Below the pieces are notes generated by a model. That model saw only the letters and a program-made list of their open reading frames with translations. It was not told the origin of the DNA and ran no database searches. Of a stretch of DNA of 64,000 nucleotides, positions 24,082-32,655 are shown piece after piece (position 1 is the stretch's first letter; every line of letters starts with the position of its first letter). Source of the stretch: Streptacidiphilus albus JL83 (GTDB lineage Bacteria; Actinomycetota; Actinomycetes; Streptomycetales; Streptomycetaceae); the NCBI RefSeq assembly GCF_000744705.1, contig NZ_JQML01000001.1, positions 9,062,017-9,126,016 on the forward strand. The letters run 5' to 3'. Made by a program: the position numbers and the translations under genes.

Positions 24082-25173
24082 CTACAGGATGACCAGCAGC
24101 TTGGTGCCGGAGACCAACTTCCGGTTGACGGAGGTCGACTGGACGAACACGGTGTAGGAGGCGTTGTCGCCCGGCTTCACCGTGGCCTCCGACTCCGGCA
24201 GCCCGAGGAGCCGGCGGGCCGCCGGACCCGAGAACACCCTGCCTGTCATCCGACCGGTGGCCGGGTCCTTCTCCGCGACGGCGAGCTGCTTGCTGCCCTG
24301 TATCTTCTCGCGCTTGGACAACTCGTAGAAGGCGCAGCCGGTTCGGTACGGGTGCCCGGCGCGGGTGACGAAGTCGCGGATCCCCGCCGGCTGGTCGACC
24401 GGGATCAGGATGTACTTGCCGGCGTCCAGGGAGTCGAGATTGGCCTTCACCTCGGCGGTGTTCAGGTCCTGGCCCATGGCGAAGAGGTTCCTGGTGCCGC
24501 GCACGCCCTGTTCGCGGCCGCGCAGGAAGCTCGTGGCAGCCGTCTTGACGGTGCCGATGGCCTCCTCGACCCCCTGGCTGGAGTCCGCGTCCCAGATGGC
24601 GATGTTGCCCGCCGGGAAGCCGTACTCCTGGGCGGTGCGCTTGGCCAGGGAGTTCGGGACCAGGATCGCGGAGGTCCAGTGGTCGGGGAGGTCGTCCATG
24701 GCGCTCCGGATGCGGCCCAGCCACCCCTTCAGTACGGCGGCGCCCTGGCCGCCGGCCATGCGGGTGTGCATCCTGCCGGTCTCCGAGCAGCCGGAGGCGT
24801 TCTCCTCGCCGTCGGTGACCACCACCTGGAGGAAGGAGTGTTCCCCGTACTCCTCCCAGATGTGCTTCAGGTCGTCGACGGACTTCACGGCCGCCTCGAT
24901 CAGGGCCGTCGCACCGTTGTCGACCCCGTAGAGGCCCCGCAGGGACGGCAGGTGCTTGACGTCCATGTCCCAGACCAGGTTCTTCACCTCGTGGTCGAAG
25001 GCGTAGAGGCTGATCCGGGTCTCGTGACCGAGCCGGTCGGACTCCTCCTGCAGGCCCTTCACGAACTCGTCGACCACGCGCACCAGTTGCGCCTCGTGCT
25101 TGCGCATCGAGCCCGACTTGTCGACCACCAGCGAGACATGGTTGACCTTGTGCTTGATCCTGTTCGCAGACAT
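24082..25173 (-). CDS. VWA domain protein
   Basis: The 363-residue protein has a von Willebrand factor A domain over about residues 10-215. Its metal-ion-dependent adhesion site is LVVDKSGSMRKHEAQ (DxSxS), and the third metal ligand region is VVVTDGEENASG near residue 120. No signal peptide or transmembrane segment is visible, so it is probably cytoplasmic. The C-terminal 110 residues (FVTRAGHPYRTGCAFYELSK, ARRLLGLPESEATVKPGDNASYTVFVQSTSVNRKLVSGTKLL) form a separate domain I do not recognise. Cytosolic VWA proteins often act with AAA ATPases or in stress and phage-related complexes, but no such partner is next to it. Confidence 0.85.
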   Translation of the reverse strand: MSANRIKHKVNHVSLVVDKSGSMRKHEAQLVRVVDEFVKGLQEESDRLGHETRISLYAFDHEVKNLVWDMDVKHLPSLRGLYGVDNGATALIEAAVKSVDDLKHIWEEYGEHSFLQVVVTDGEENASGCSETGRMHTRMAGGQGAAVLKGWLGRIRSAMDDLPDHWTSAILVPNSLAKRTAQEYGFPAGNIAIWDADSSQGVEEAIGTVKTAATSFLRGREQGVRGTRNLFAMGQDLNTAEVKANLDSLDAGKYILIPVDQPAGIRDFVTRAGHPYRTGCAFYELSKREKIQGSKQLAVAEKDPATGRMTGRVFSGPAARRLLGLPESEATVKPGDNASYTVFVQSTSVNRKLVSGTKLLVIL

Positions 25174-25308
25174 GGTCTACCCCTTTTCCGGCGCTCTCTC
25201 GGTGCCTTCCGGCGTCCCCTCCAACGTTGCTCCCACCCTAGGAGGGGGTACTGACAACCGGTTCTGACCCGGGGTCCGACAGGTGTCCGACTCGGCGGCG
25301 GCGGTGCG

Positions 25309-25341
25309 CCCGCCCCGGCGGCACGCCGCCGCCGGGGCGGG
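25309..25341 (-). terminator. Perfect 14-bp hairpin after the MBL-fold gene
   Basis: CCCGCCCCGGCGGC and GCCGCCGGGGCGGG flank the loop ACGCC, 6 bases beyond the stop of the minus-strand hydrolase gene. The position and symmetry fit an intrinsic terminator without U-tract. Confidence 0.75.
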
Positions 25342-25346
25342 GCCGG

Positions 25347-26267
25347 TCACACCCCGAGGGGCACCCAGCTGCCGGGGGCGAACGCGTCGCCCTCGCGTCG
25401 CACCTCCACGGCGCCCGTTCCGCCGAAGTGCGCGGGGATGACCAGTTCGTGCTCGTCCGCGGCTCGGGCGAGGATCCGGTGGCGGCTGGCGGCGGCCTGC
25501 TCGGGGTCCAGGCAGAAGCAACTGTTGCAGTGGGGGGCGAGGATCTGCACCGGGCTGTGCAGCAGATCCCCGGCGAACACCACCCGTCGGCCGCCGGCGT
25601 CGACCCGCAGCACGGAGGAGCCGGGGGTGTGGCCCGGGGCGGACTCCAGGGTCAGGTTCTCGTCGATGCGGTGGGTCCCGTCCCAGAGCACCACCTGCCC
25701 GGACCGGTGGATCGGCGCGATGCTGTCCTGGTAGGTCAACCGGTCGTCCTCGTGGATCCCGCCCCCGTAGCCGTTCGCCGGGCCGAAGTAGGCGTCGTCG
25801 CGGGCCGGAACGAGGTACTGGGCGTTGGGGAACGTCGGCACCCACTCGCCCCCGGGCTCCTCGCCGCCGGTGGTGTTCCAGCCGACGTGGTCGGCGTGGA
25901 TATGGGTGTTGACGACCAGGTCGACGTCCTGCGGGCGGACGCCGGCGCGGGCCAGGGCGCCGAGGAAGTCGCCCTGCCAGTGGTGGAACTGCGGGCTGCC
26001 GGGCCGCTCGCGGCCGTTGCCCACCGCGGTGTCGACCAGCACGGTCCGTCCGCCGCTGCGCAGCACCCAGGTCTGCAGCGCCGCCACCAGCCGGTCGCTC
26101 TCCGGCTCCCAGTGGTCCGGCGCCAGCCACTCCTCGTTGTCCTTCCAGAGGGCGGCGCCGGACTGCGGGACGATGTCGCGGGCGGGGGCGAAGGCACCCT
26201 GCCACTCCACGACCCGCAGCACCTCGACGTTCCCCAGATCAGTGCCCTGTGCGTTCTCGATATCCAT
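25347..26267 (-). CDS. MBL-fold metallo-hydrolase (lactonase-like)
   Basis: The 306-residue protein contains the dinuclear zinc motif HIHADHVGWN (HxHxDH) near residue 114. Further ligands follow in APGHTPGSSVLRV, AGDLLHSP and the C-terminal PAHFGGTGAVEV. This pattern matches the AHL-lactonase-like branch of the metallo-beta-lactamase superfamily, which hydrolyses lactones, including acyl-homoserine lactones. I chose the ATG at 26267; a longer start at 26303 would run into the divergent promoter. It is divergent from an AraC regulator, so it is likely a regulated catabolic or signal-degrading enzyme. The substrate is not predictable from the sequence. Confidence 0.88.
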   Translation of the reverse strand: MDIENAQGTDLGNVEVLRVVEWQGAFAPARDIVPQSGAALWKDNEEWLAPDHWEPESDRLVAALQTWVLRSGGRTVLVDTAVGNGRERPGSPQFHHWQGDFLGALARAGVRPQDVDLVVNTHIHADHVGWNTTGGEEPGGEWVPTFPNAQYLVPARDDAYFGPANGYGGGIHEDDRLTYQDSIAPIHRSGQVVLWDGTHRIDENLTLESAPGHTPGSSVLRVDAGGRRVVFAGDLLHSPVQILAPHCNSCFCLDPEQAAASRHRILARAADEHELVIPAHFGGTGAVEVRREGDAFAPGSWVPLGV

Positions 26268-26318
26268 GGCTTTGACTCTAGGGAGGGCAGTTGAGCGTCT
26301 CAATGCTCGTCCCGCTCA

Positions 26319-26348
26319 GCTGAATACGCGTCAGTCTCAGCATTCAGC
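26319..26348. promoter_or_regulatory. Inverted repeat in the MBL/AraC divergent promoter
   Basis: GCTGAAT (26319-26325) and ATTCAGC (26342-26348) are perfect reverse complements separated by 16 bases, in the 100-base region between the divergent hydrolase and AraC genes. The spacing suits an AraC-type site or a looped operator. This is unproven. Confidence 0.35.
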
Positions 26349-26367
26349 AAGGGGATACGCTGGACCG

Positions 26368-27324
26368 GTGGACGTACTGAGTGACGCGATCGCGGCCGTG
26401 CGCATCGGCCGACCTTCCTCGGAGCGGGTGCGGGTGGACGGCAGTTGGTGCACCAGGCTCGCCCCGTACGACGGCGCGGGCTTCCACGTGGTGCTGGAGG
26501 GCAGTTGCTGGCTGCTTCCGGACGGCGGTCCCGCGGTCTCGCTGGCTGCGGGGGACGTGGTGCTGCTGGCCCACGGCACGGGGCACGTGCTCGCCGATTC
26601 CCCTGCCGACGCGGCGACCCTCCGGCGGGCGGTGCCCTTCGAGGCCTGGTCGGCCGGGACCTGGCCACGACGCCCGCCGTCCCCGCCCCTGTCCCCGCCC
26701 TTGTCCCCGCCCCTGTCCCCGCCCCGCCGGGCCGAGTTGCTGTGCGGGAAGTACCGGCTCGACCGCAGCCGGGTGCACCCGCTGATGGCGGAACTGCCGC
26801 CGGTCGTCCATCTGCCGAACCGGGTCGGCAGCAATCCGGAACTGCGCTCGGCGATCGACCTGTTGGGCCGGGAACTCGGTGAGCAGCAACCGGGTTCGTG
26901 CATCGCGGTCCCCGGCCTGGTCGACCTCCTGCTCGTCTACATGATCCGTTCCTGGATGGCCGGGGCCGCCACCGGGGTCTGGCCGGCCGTGCTCGACGAT
27001 CCGGTCGCCGCCGCCGCCCTGCGGGCGCTGCACACGGACCCCGCCGCGCCGTGGACCATCGAGCGGCTGGCCACGGCGGCGGGCGTCTCCCGTGCCACCC
27101 TGGCCCGGCGGTTCACCGCTCTGGTCGGCCGCTCCCCGATGGCCTACCTCACCTGGTGGCGGCTGACGTTCGCCGCCACCCTGCTCCGGGACACCACGGA
27201 CCCGTTGGCCGTCGTCGCGCGCCGGGTCGGCTACGGCACCCCGTACGCGCTCTCCCACGCCTTCCACCGCGAGTTCGGGACCACCCCGGGCCGCTACCGG
27301 GACCGGGCCGCCGAAGGCCTCTGA
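26368..27324 (+). CDS. AraC family transcriptional regulator with cupin sensor
   Basis: The 318-residue protein from the GTG at 26368 has an N-terminal cupin-type ligand domain (about residues 20-150, with GDVVLLAHGTGHVLAD) and a C-terminal AraC DNA-binding domain with both helix-turn-helix units (WTIERLATAAGVSRATLARRF; PLAVVARRVGYGTPYALSHAF). It resembles the family of AraC regulators with an N-terminal cupin_6 domain that sit next to the enzyme they control. The likely target is the divergent MBL-fold hydrolase. A proline-rich loop of four repeats (PPLSPPLSPP, about residues 105-118) is inserted between the cupin part and the rest. Confidence 0.9.
   Translation: MDVLSDAIAAVRIGRPSSERVRVDGSWCTRLAPYDGAGFHVVLEGSCWLLPDGGPAVSLAAGDVVLLAHGTGHVLADSPADAATLRRAVPFEAWSAGTWPRRPPSPPLSPPLSPPLSPPRRAELLCGKYRLDRSRVHPLMAELPPVVHLPNRVGSNPELRSAIDLLGRELGEQQPGSCIAVPGLVDLLLVYMIRSWMAGAATGVWPAVLDDPVAAAALRALHTDPAAPWTIERLATAAGVSRATLARRFTALVGRSPMAYLTWWRLTFAATLLRDTTDPLAVVARRVGYGTPYALSHAFHREFGTTPGRYRDRAAEGL
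26681..26725 (+). repeat. 12-bp tandem repeat inside the AraC gene
   Basis: The unit CCCCGCCCCTGT, or close variants, is repeated about 3.5 times and encodes PPLS repeats. The unit is a multiple of three, so copy-number changes would keep the reading frame. Confidence 0.7.
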
Positions 27325-27357
27325 GGCCGACTGCCGCGCCCTGCCGAAGCGAGGCGG

Positions 27358-28170
27358 CTACGGCGCGGCGTCGGACGGGGCGTATGCCAGCAGGCGTGCC
27401 CGGTGCCGCTCGCGGGCGGCTTCCAACTCCCGGTTCACATCCACATGGTGCCAGTTGTGCCCGCCGCGCAGGATGCCGGACCAGGGGGAGGGCCCGGCCA
27501 GCGCGTGCCGGACGACCAGCCGACGCACCTCCTCCGACTCCGGACCGGCGCTGTGCTCCCAGACCGCGTCCTCCCGTTCGAGGTGCTCCAGGTCGAACTG
27601 CCGCTTGCACCACTCGCAGCGCGGCGGGTTCTGCTCCTCGCCGTCCAGGAGGGCGGTCAGCGCCAGGCGCAGCGGCTCCGGCGTCCGCGAGTCCGCGCTC
27701 CGCGCGCGCAGCACGGACTCCGCGTTCAACCAGGCGATCAGGACGCGGCCCTGCTCGCGCTCCAGGCCGGCCGGGTCGGACTCGTCGGCCAGCAGGTACA
27801 CCCGGAACAGCAGCAGCTCGACCCCCTCGACCCCGATCGAGGGATGGTCCTGCGGATCCAGCACCCACTCCAGCCGGTACTCGCGCGCAGCCGCCCCGGG
27901 GGGCGGGTCGATGCGGTGGTCGAGCTGCCGGGACCCCGGATCCGTCACGGTCACCGCGACCTGCCCCGGCCCCAGCACGGAGCCGTCCGGGGCCAGGTCG
28001 CGGAAGCACAGCAGGGCCACCCGGGGGAGGAAGCGCTGCAGCCGCAGCACCGGCCGCGCGGCGGTGTCCTCGACGCGCACGAGCAGGGTGGCGTGTCCGC
28101 GCACGGTGCCCGACAGTTGGTACGGCTCCTGGTCGACGGTGAGCGCGGCGGTCTCGCTGGGCAGTGCCAC
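27358..28170 (-). CDS. Uncharacterised protein with CxxC motif
   Basis: The 270-residue protein starts at a GTG with AAGGAG upstream. The N-terminal half looks like a beta-sandwich (SGTVRGHATLLVRVEDTAARPVLRL, VAVTVTDPGSRQLDH). A central CxxC motif, RCEWCKRQFDLEHLE near residue 198, could bind zinc. The C-terminus has a WSGILRGGHNWHHVDVNREL segment with several histidines. I do not recognise the family. The cysteines and histidines suggest a metal site, and an HNH-like nuclease is conceivable, but the HNH signature itself is not clear. It is convergent with the AraC gene. Confidence 0.6.
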   Translation of the reverse strand: MALPSETAALTVDQEPYQLSGTVRGHATLLVRVEDTAARPVLRLQRFLPRVALLCFRDLAPDGSVLGPGQVAVTVTDPGSRQLDHRIDPPPGAAAREYRLEWVLDPQDHPSIGVEGVELLLFRVYLLADESDPAGLEREQGRVLIAWLNAESVLRARSADSRTPEPLRLALTALLDGEEQNPPRCEWCKRQFDLEHLEREDAVWEHSAGPESEEVRRLVVRHALAGPSPWSGILRGGHNWHHVDVNRELEAARERHRARLLAYAPSDAAP

Positions 28171-28431
28171 GGATGCTCCTTCGGTGCTCCGACTGCGGCT
28201 ACTCGGTTGTGTTGCGGTGGGGCAGCTGACGGGCAGTCCGCTCGCCCCCGGTAGCAGGGAGACGCCCCGACGCCCCTGTCGGTTCCCGGGTGCCACGGTG
28301 ATCCCGGGCGACGGCCCGGCCCGACTGTTCGCACCAACGTCCTTGTCGACCGCTGCCGAGCAGACATGTGGTCGGCACTCGGGGGTAGGCGCACCGGGAC
28401 CGAGTGTCGGATCGATCGAAGGATGAACGCC

Positions 28432-28947
28432 ATGCTACTGCTGGGACTACTGCTCGTGGGGGCGACCGCGGCCTTCACCTTCCTGCTGGTCGCCTACAAC
28501 TCGTCCGGCGGCCCGGCCTACGAGGTGATGATGTTCGGGCACCACCTCGCCACGGTGAGCGGCCCCCGGATATTCCTGGCCGGCATCGCCCTGTCGCTGG
28601 TCTTCGCCCTCGGCTGCGCCATGCTCCTGGCCGGTGGAGCCCGCGCGCGCAGCCAGCGGGTGGAACTGCGGGCGACCAGGGCCGAGGCGAGGCGCACCGC
28701 CGCCGAACGCGACGCCCTGGCGGAGCGCCTCGGCGGGACCGACCCGACGCCGGCCCCCGCAGCACCCGCAGCACCCGTCGCACCCGTCGCACCCGTCGTC
28801 ATGCGGAAGAGCCGCATCCGGACCGGTGCAGCGACCACGGACGCCGCCGTGGACCCCGGCGACGGCGGGGCGGCTCCCGGCGAGGCCGTCGCCGAACCCG
28901 TGTCGGGGAAGCGGCCGTTGGGCCTGCGCGGCAGGTTCGGTCTCTGA
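28432..28947 (+). CDS. Two-helix membrane protein with coiled coil and Pro/Ala-rich tail
   Basis: I chose the ATG at 28432, since AAGGA sits 9 bases upstream; an ATG at 28423 has no room for a ribosome-binding site. The 171-residue protein has two transmembrane helices (LLLGLLLVGATAAFTFLLVAY and IFLAGIALSLVFALGCAMLLAGG), then a charged alpha-helical stretch (RVELRATRAEARRTAAERDALAERL) likely to form a coiled coil. A PAPAAPAAPVAPVAPV repeat and a basic tail follow. The architecture resembles LapA-domain and similar small envelope proteins. Function unknown. Confidence 0.65.
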   Translation: MLLLGLLLVGATAAFTFLLVAYNSSGGPAYEVMMFGHHLATVSGPRIFLAGIALSLVFALGCAMLLAGGARARSQRVELRATRAEARRTAAERDALAERLGGTDPTPAPAAPAAPVAPVAPVVMRKSRIRTGAATTDAAVDPGDGGAAPGEAVAEPVSGKRPLGLRGRFGL

Positions 28948-28978
28948 CGAGGGGCCGTCCCGGAGTTCCAGCGTCAGG

Positions 28979-29161
28979 GGGATCGGTACCCGGCTGGTCG
29001 AGCACGCCCTCGCGGCGGCCGACGGCGAGGGTGTGCCGCTGGTATTCCTGGAGGGTTCGCCGCGCTACTACGGGTTGGCCGCCCACGAGCCGTGGGCGGC
29101 AGGCGCCTTCGTCTACTCGGAGGCCTTCTGGGCCTTCGACTGCGTCGGCCCGCGCGAGCCG
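28979..29161 (+). pseudogene. GNAT N-acetyltransferase remnant
   Basis: The plus strand reads GIGTRLVEHALAAADGEGVP then LVFLEGSPRYYG, which is the acetyl-CoA-binding and strand-5 region of YhbS-like GNAT acetyltransferases (usual form GxGxxLV...LEGSPxYYGRLGFE). No start codon, no N-terminal half and no complete C-terminus are present. The sequence runs into the 3' end of the convergent MFS gene. I read it as the relic of a gene that lost its 5' part. Confidence 0.55.
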
Positions 29162-30369
29162 GACGCGGCCGGGTCGGCCACCGGCCGAGGTGGGGGCGGG
29201 CCGGGCGCGGGGATCCGGCTGAGCAGGACCACGACCAGGGCCAGCACTGTTGCGGCGCAGCTCAGCCCGAACGATGCGGTGCAGCCGAAGCGGTGCGCGA
29301 GTTGTCCGGCGGCGACGGCGGCCAGACCCTGACCGATGATCAGGGCGCTGCCGAGCCAGGTCATGACCTCGGCCATCCGCTGTGCCGGGGCCCTGCTCGC
29401 GGCCAGCGAGAAGAGGGCGATCAGGGTGGGGGCGACGGCGGTGCCGACGAGGACCAGGACCAGGGCGGCCGCCGACGGTGTGTGCACCAGCAGCAGACCG
29501 GGTGCCAGCACCGCCTGCACGGCGAGCGACCGGCGCAGCCTGGAGGGCAGCGGCAGTGGCCCGGGCCGCGCGGTGACGAGCAGGCCCACGAGGGCGCTGC
29601 TCACCCCCATCGTCGCCCAGACCAGCCCGGCGACTCCGGGATCGGAGGCGGCCATCGCATTCACCCCGGCGTTGGCCGAGCCGAAGAACATGCCCTGCAG
29701 CAGCGCCAGCGCCAGCAGCGGCCGCAGCACGGGCGGAAGCGGGGGCGGCGGGCCGGCCGGGGTCCGGCTCGCCGCCACGGCCGGGGAGCCGGAGGGGTGG
29801 AGGGCGAAGAGCGTGCCGAAGACGGCGATCAGTGCGGCGGCCAGCAGCAGCCCGGACACCGGCGGCAGCGTGAACGCCAGCAGCCCGGCCAGTGCGGGGC
29901 CCGCGACGAAACTGATCTCGTCCAGGGTGGCGTCCATCGACAGCGCAGCGCCGATCAGTCCCTGACCGTCGGCGCGCTGCTCGGCCAGGCGGACCCAGCG
30001 GCTGCGGGACAGCGGTCCGATCTGGGGGACGGTCAGGCCCGCAAGCGCGCTGCACGCGGCCTGCAGCGCCGGTGGGCGGTCCGTCAGCACGGCGGCGACC
30101 AGCAGGAGCAGGGCCACCGCGTTGGACAGCGCAGCGGTGAGGACGACGGCATGCTGGCCCCGCCGGTCGGACAGCCGCCCGATCAGCGGGCCGCCGATGG
30201 CCTGGCCGACCCACAGGGCACCGGCCACGAGTCCGGCCGTTCCGATTCCGCTGCGGGCCGTGACGACCAGCAGGGTGCCGGTGGGGCACAGGGCAGCGGG
30301 CAGCCGGGCGAGAAAGGAGACGGCGGGCAGCCGCGAGCCGCCTGCAAGCGTGGAAACAGCACTGGTCAC
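29113..30369 (-). CDS. MFS transporter
   Basis: This 418-residue protein starts at the GTG at 30369, preceded by GGAGTGCTCC. It has about 12 hydrophobic segments and the MFS loop motif GPLIGRLSDRRGQHAVVLT (G-x-x-x-D-x-x-G-R/Q) after the second helix, followed by the second half after a Pro-rich cytoplasmic loop near residue 195. The major facilitator family moves small molecules; the substrate is not apparent, though it resembles uncharacterised actinobacterial drug-efflux-type members. It is divergent from the NO-synthase gene across a 255-base region with no gene. Its 3' end overlaps the GNAT relic. Confidence 0.85.
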   Translation of the reverse strand: MTSAVSTLAGGSRLPAVSFLARLPAALCPTGTLLVVTARSGIGTAGLVAGALWVGQAIGGPLIGRLSDRRGQHAVVLTAALSNAVALLLLVAAVLTDRPPALQAACSALAGLTVPQIGPLSRSRWVRLAEQRADGQGLIGAALSMDATLDEISFVAGPALAGLLAFTLPPVSGLLLAAALIAVFGTLFALHPSGSPAVAASRTPAGPPPPLPPVLRPLLALALLQGMFFGSANAGVNAMAASDPGVAGLVWATMGVSSALVGLLVTARPGPLPLPSRLRRSLAVQAVLAPGLLLVHTPSAAALVLVLVGTAVAPTLIALFSLAASRAPAQRMAEVMTWLGSALIIGQGLAAVAAGQLAHRFGCTASFGLSCAATVLALVVVLLSRIPAPGPPPPRPVADPAASGSRGPTQSKAQKASE

Positions 30370-30624
30370 GGAGCACTCCAACCGGCGCGCCGACCCACCC
30401 GTTTCTCCGGCGCGCTGTGGTTTGCCCAATCCGATCACCATAGCGTGCGCAGCGTCCTGCGCGTCGGCCGCATCGGGGTCGACAGGGGCACGCATGGGTT
30501 TCGTCAAACGGGGCCCGCAGAGGTCCGCGTACTGACCTTCGTGGCATACCGTGCTGCGGTCGGAAGTTTCTCGGATGTTTCGTACAAGTGAACCCGTTGC
30601 TCGGCGTTGAACAGGGGACTCATC

Positions 30625-31848
30625 GTGACGACTTCACGTCTGTGCGTACCACCGTCCACACCTTCCTCCCCGCAGTCAGGGCCCGTGGCCGAGGAGGCCG
30701 CTGACCTGGTGCGCCAACTTGCCGGGGAAGGGCACTTCTCGGCCGAGGCCGCGGATCGGCGGATCGGGGAGATCGCAGCCGAGCTGGCCCTGACCGGCAG
30801 CTATCGGCAGAGCACGCAGGAACTGCTCCTGGGCAGCCGGATCGCCTGGCGGAACAACCCCCAGTGCGTCGGCAAGTTCTACTGGAAGGGCCTGGAAACC
30901 AGGGACTGCCGCGACGCGGGGGCCGATGGTGACGAGGGCGAGCTGTTCGAAGCGCTGGTGGACCATCTCCGGCAGGCCTGGAACGGCGGCAAGGTACGCC
31001 TGCTGCTGAGCGTCTTCGCGCCGAGCGGGCCGGAACGGCCGGGCCCCCGGGTCTGGAACGGTCAGCTCATCCGATACGCGGGCTACCGTCGGCACGACGG
31101 ATCCGTCCTGGGCGACCCGGAGACGGTGGAGCTCACCGAGGCCGTCCTGCGGCTCGGCTGGCGTGGCCGGGGGACCGAGTACGACGTCCTTCCGCTGGTC
31201 ATCCAGCGGCCGGGACACGAACCCCGACTGTTCGACCTGCCTTCGGACGCGGTCCCCGAAGTGCGCATCAGCCATCCCGAGTTCCCGTTCTTCGAACAGC
31301 TGGGCCTTCGCTGGCACGCCTTCCCCACGATCTCCAACCAGGTGCTGGAACTCGGCGGCCTGCGCTACACCCTGGCCCCGTTCAGCGCCTGGTACACCTG
31401 CACCGAGATAGGCGCCCGCAACCTGTCCGACACCAACCGCTACGACAAACTTCCGCTGGTGGCCCGGGGAATGGGCCTGGACACCGGCCGGGACCGCACG
31501 CTGTGGCGGGACCGGGCGCTGCTGGAGCTCACCGCGGCGGTCCTGCACTCCTACGACCGCGACGGAGTGGCCATCATCGACCACCACTTCGCCACCAAGC
31601 AGTTCGTGCGGCACGAGGAGCGCGAGCACAAGAGCGGCCGCACCTGCCCCGCCGACTGGTCCGCGATCGTGCCGGCCACCAGCGGCTCGACCACGCCGGT
31701 CTGGCAGCGGCGTTACGAGGCCACCAGGGTCCGCCCCAACTTCGCTCCCCACCCTGCGCCCTGGCAGTCCGGCAGCGTCGCCGGGGCCAGCAGCGTCAAC
31801 GGAGCCAGCAGCGTCAACGGAGCCGGAGCCGGTCGGTCAGGTCAGTAG
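30625..31848 (+). CDS. Divergent nitric oxide synthase oxygenase
   Basis: This is 407 residues from the GTG at 30625, preceded by AGGGGACTC. The heme-pocket motif is SRIAWRNNPQCVGKFYWKG, with the proximal heme ligand Cys81. In bacterial NOS this reads WRNxxRCIGR, so the Arg before the cysteine is Gln and the Arg after the glycine is Lys. Other NOS landmarks are intact: LRWHAFPTISNQVLELGG, APFSAWYTCTEIGARNLSDTN with the substrate-binding glutamate, and TLWRDRALLELTAAVLHSYDRDGV. Bacterial NOS oxygenases convert L-arginine to citrulline and NO with a cellular reductase. The changed heme-loop residues suggest different NO release or electron transfer. Two 18-bp repeats encode a GASSVNGASSVNG tail. 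Confidence 0.85.
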   Translation: MTTSRLCVPPSTPSSPQSGPVAEEAADLVRQLAGEGHFSAEAADRRIGEIAAELALTGSYRQSTQELLLGSRIAWRNNPQCVGKFYWKGLETRDCRDAGADGDEGELFEALVDHLRQAWNGGKVRLLLSVFAPSGPERPGPRVWNGQLIRYAGYRRHDGSVLGDPETVELTEAVLRLGWRGRGTEYDVLPLVIQRPGHEPRLFDLPSDAVPEVRISHPEFPFFEQLGLRWHAFPTISNQVLELGGLRYTLAPFSAWYTCTEIGARNLSDTNRYDKLPLVARGMGLDTGRDRTLWRDRALLELTAAVLHSYDRDGVAIIDHHFATKQFVRHEEREHKSGRTCPADWSAIVPATSGSTTPVWQRRYEATRVRPNFAPHPAPWQSGSVAGASSVNGASSVNGAGAGRSGQ

Positions 31849-32655
31849 CGCCAGCGGGCCCTCGGCCCGTGACAGCAGCCAGTCGCGGGCGCGGTCCCGA
31901 CCGTGCGGATCGGCGTCGCCGATCCGCAACTGATCGCCCGAGGGGCTCAACACGGGGCGCAGCACGGCTCCGACCCGGTGCGGCAGCGTGGAGCGGGTGA
32001 TCTCCCAGTGCTCGGCCTGCACCCGGCCGATCGACACCTCGCAGTCCAGCAGCGCCACCGCCTGCGCCCGACCGGCGCAACCGGCGACCTGCTCGGCGAG
32101 GGAGACCGCCGACGCGGGAAGGGGGACGGGCCGGTCCCTGGCGTAGCAGAACCAGGAGCCGGCCCGCACCAGCACACCCGTGCAACCCTCCTGCGGATCC
32201 TCCAGCAGCGCCGCCGCCGCAAGGGCGTCCGGGACCCGGAGCACCGGCGCCCAGTGCTCCAGGTAGTCCTCGTGCACGCCCTCCTCCACCAGCAGCGCGT
32301 CCTGCCCGGCCCGGGCGCTCCGCTCCCAGCGCAGCGTTCCGGCGTCGGGCGCAGCGGTCGGCGGGTGCAGGTCGATCCGGCGGACCCAGCTGAACACGCT
32401 GTCGTCCGCCTCCAGCGTGCCGGCGAACGCCTTCTGCTCGCACAGGGCGAGCAACTGCGGACGGTCCAGGTCCGCCAGGCATCCGCTCCCGACCGCCTCG
32501 TCGAGGCGCGCTGGTCGGCGCAGATCCCCGAACAGGGAGGGGCCCTGGACCCAGGTGACGGCGGTGGTGCGGTCGGTCGAGCCGTCCGCCTCGCGTACCA
32601 GCGTGCGTCGCCAGACACCGCCCAGTTCCGCGATGACGAGGGGAGACGTCGGCAT
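31837..32655 (-). CDS. HRI1-like/uncharacterised beta-barrel protein
   Basis: The 272-residue protein starts at ATG 32655, with GGAG 5 bases upstream. It contains LGGVWRRTLVREADGSTDRT then VTWVQGPSLFGDLRRP, a pattern resembling the N-terminal repeat of the eukaryotic HRI1 family, and a second half with HWEITRSTLPHRVG. I recognise no catalytic motif. Its 3' end overlaps the NO-synthase gene by 12 bases in the convergent orientation, which may bring the two under antisense influence. It is separated from the small membrane ORF at 32802 by a 146-base region without a gene. Confidence 0.55.
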   Translation of the reverse strand: MPTSPLVIAELGGVWRRTLVREADGSTDRTTAVTWVQGPSLFGDLRRPARLDEAVGSGCLADLDRPQLLALCEQKAFAGTLEADDSVFSWVRRIDLHPPTAAPDAGTLRWERSARAGQDALLVEEGVHEDYLEHWAPVLRVPDALAAAALLEDPQEGCTGVLVRAGSWFCYARDRPVPLPASAVSLAEQVAGCAGRAQAVALLDCEVSIGRVQAEHWEITRSTLPHRVGAVLRPVLSPSGDQLRIGDADPHGRDRARDWLLSRAEGPLALLT

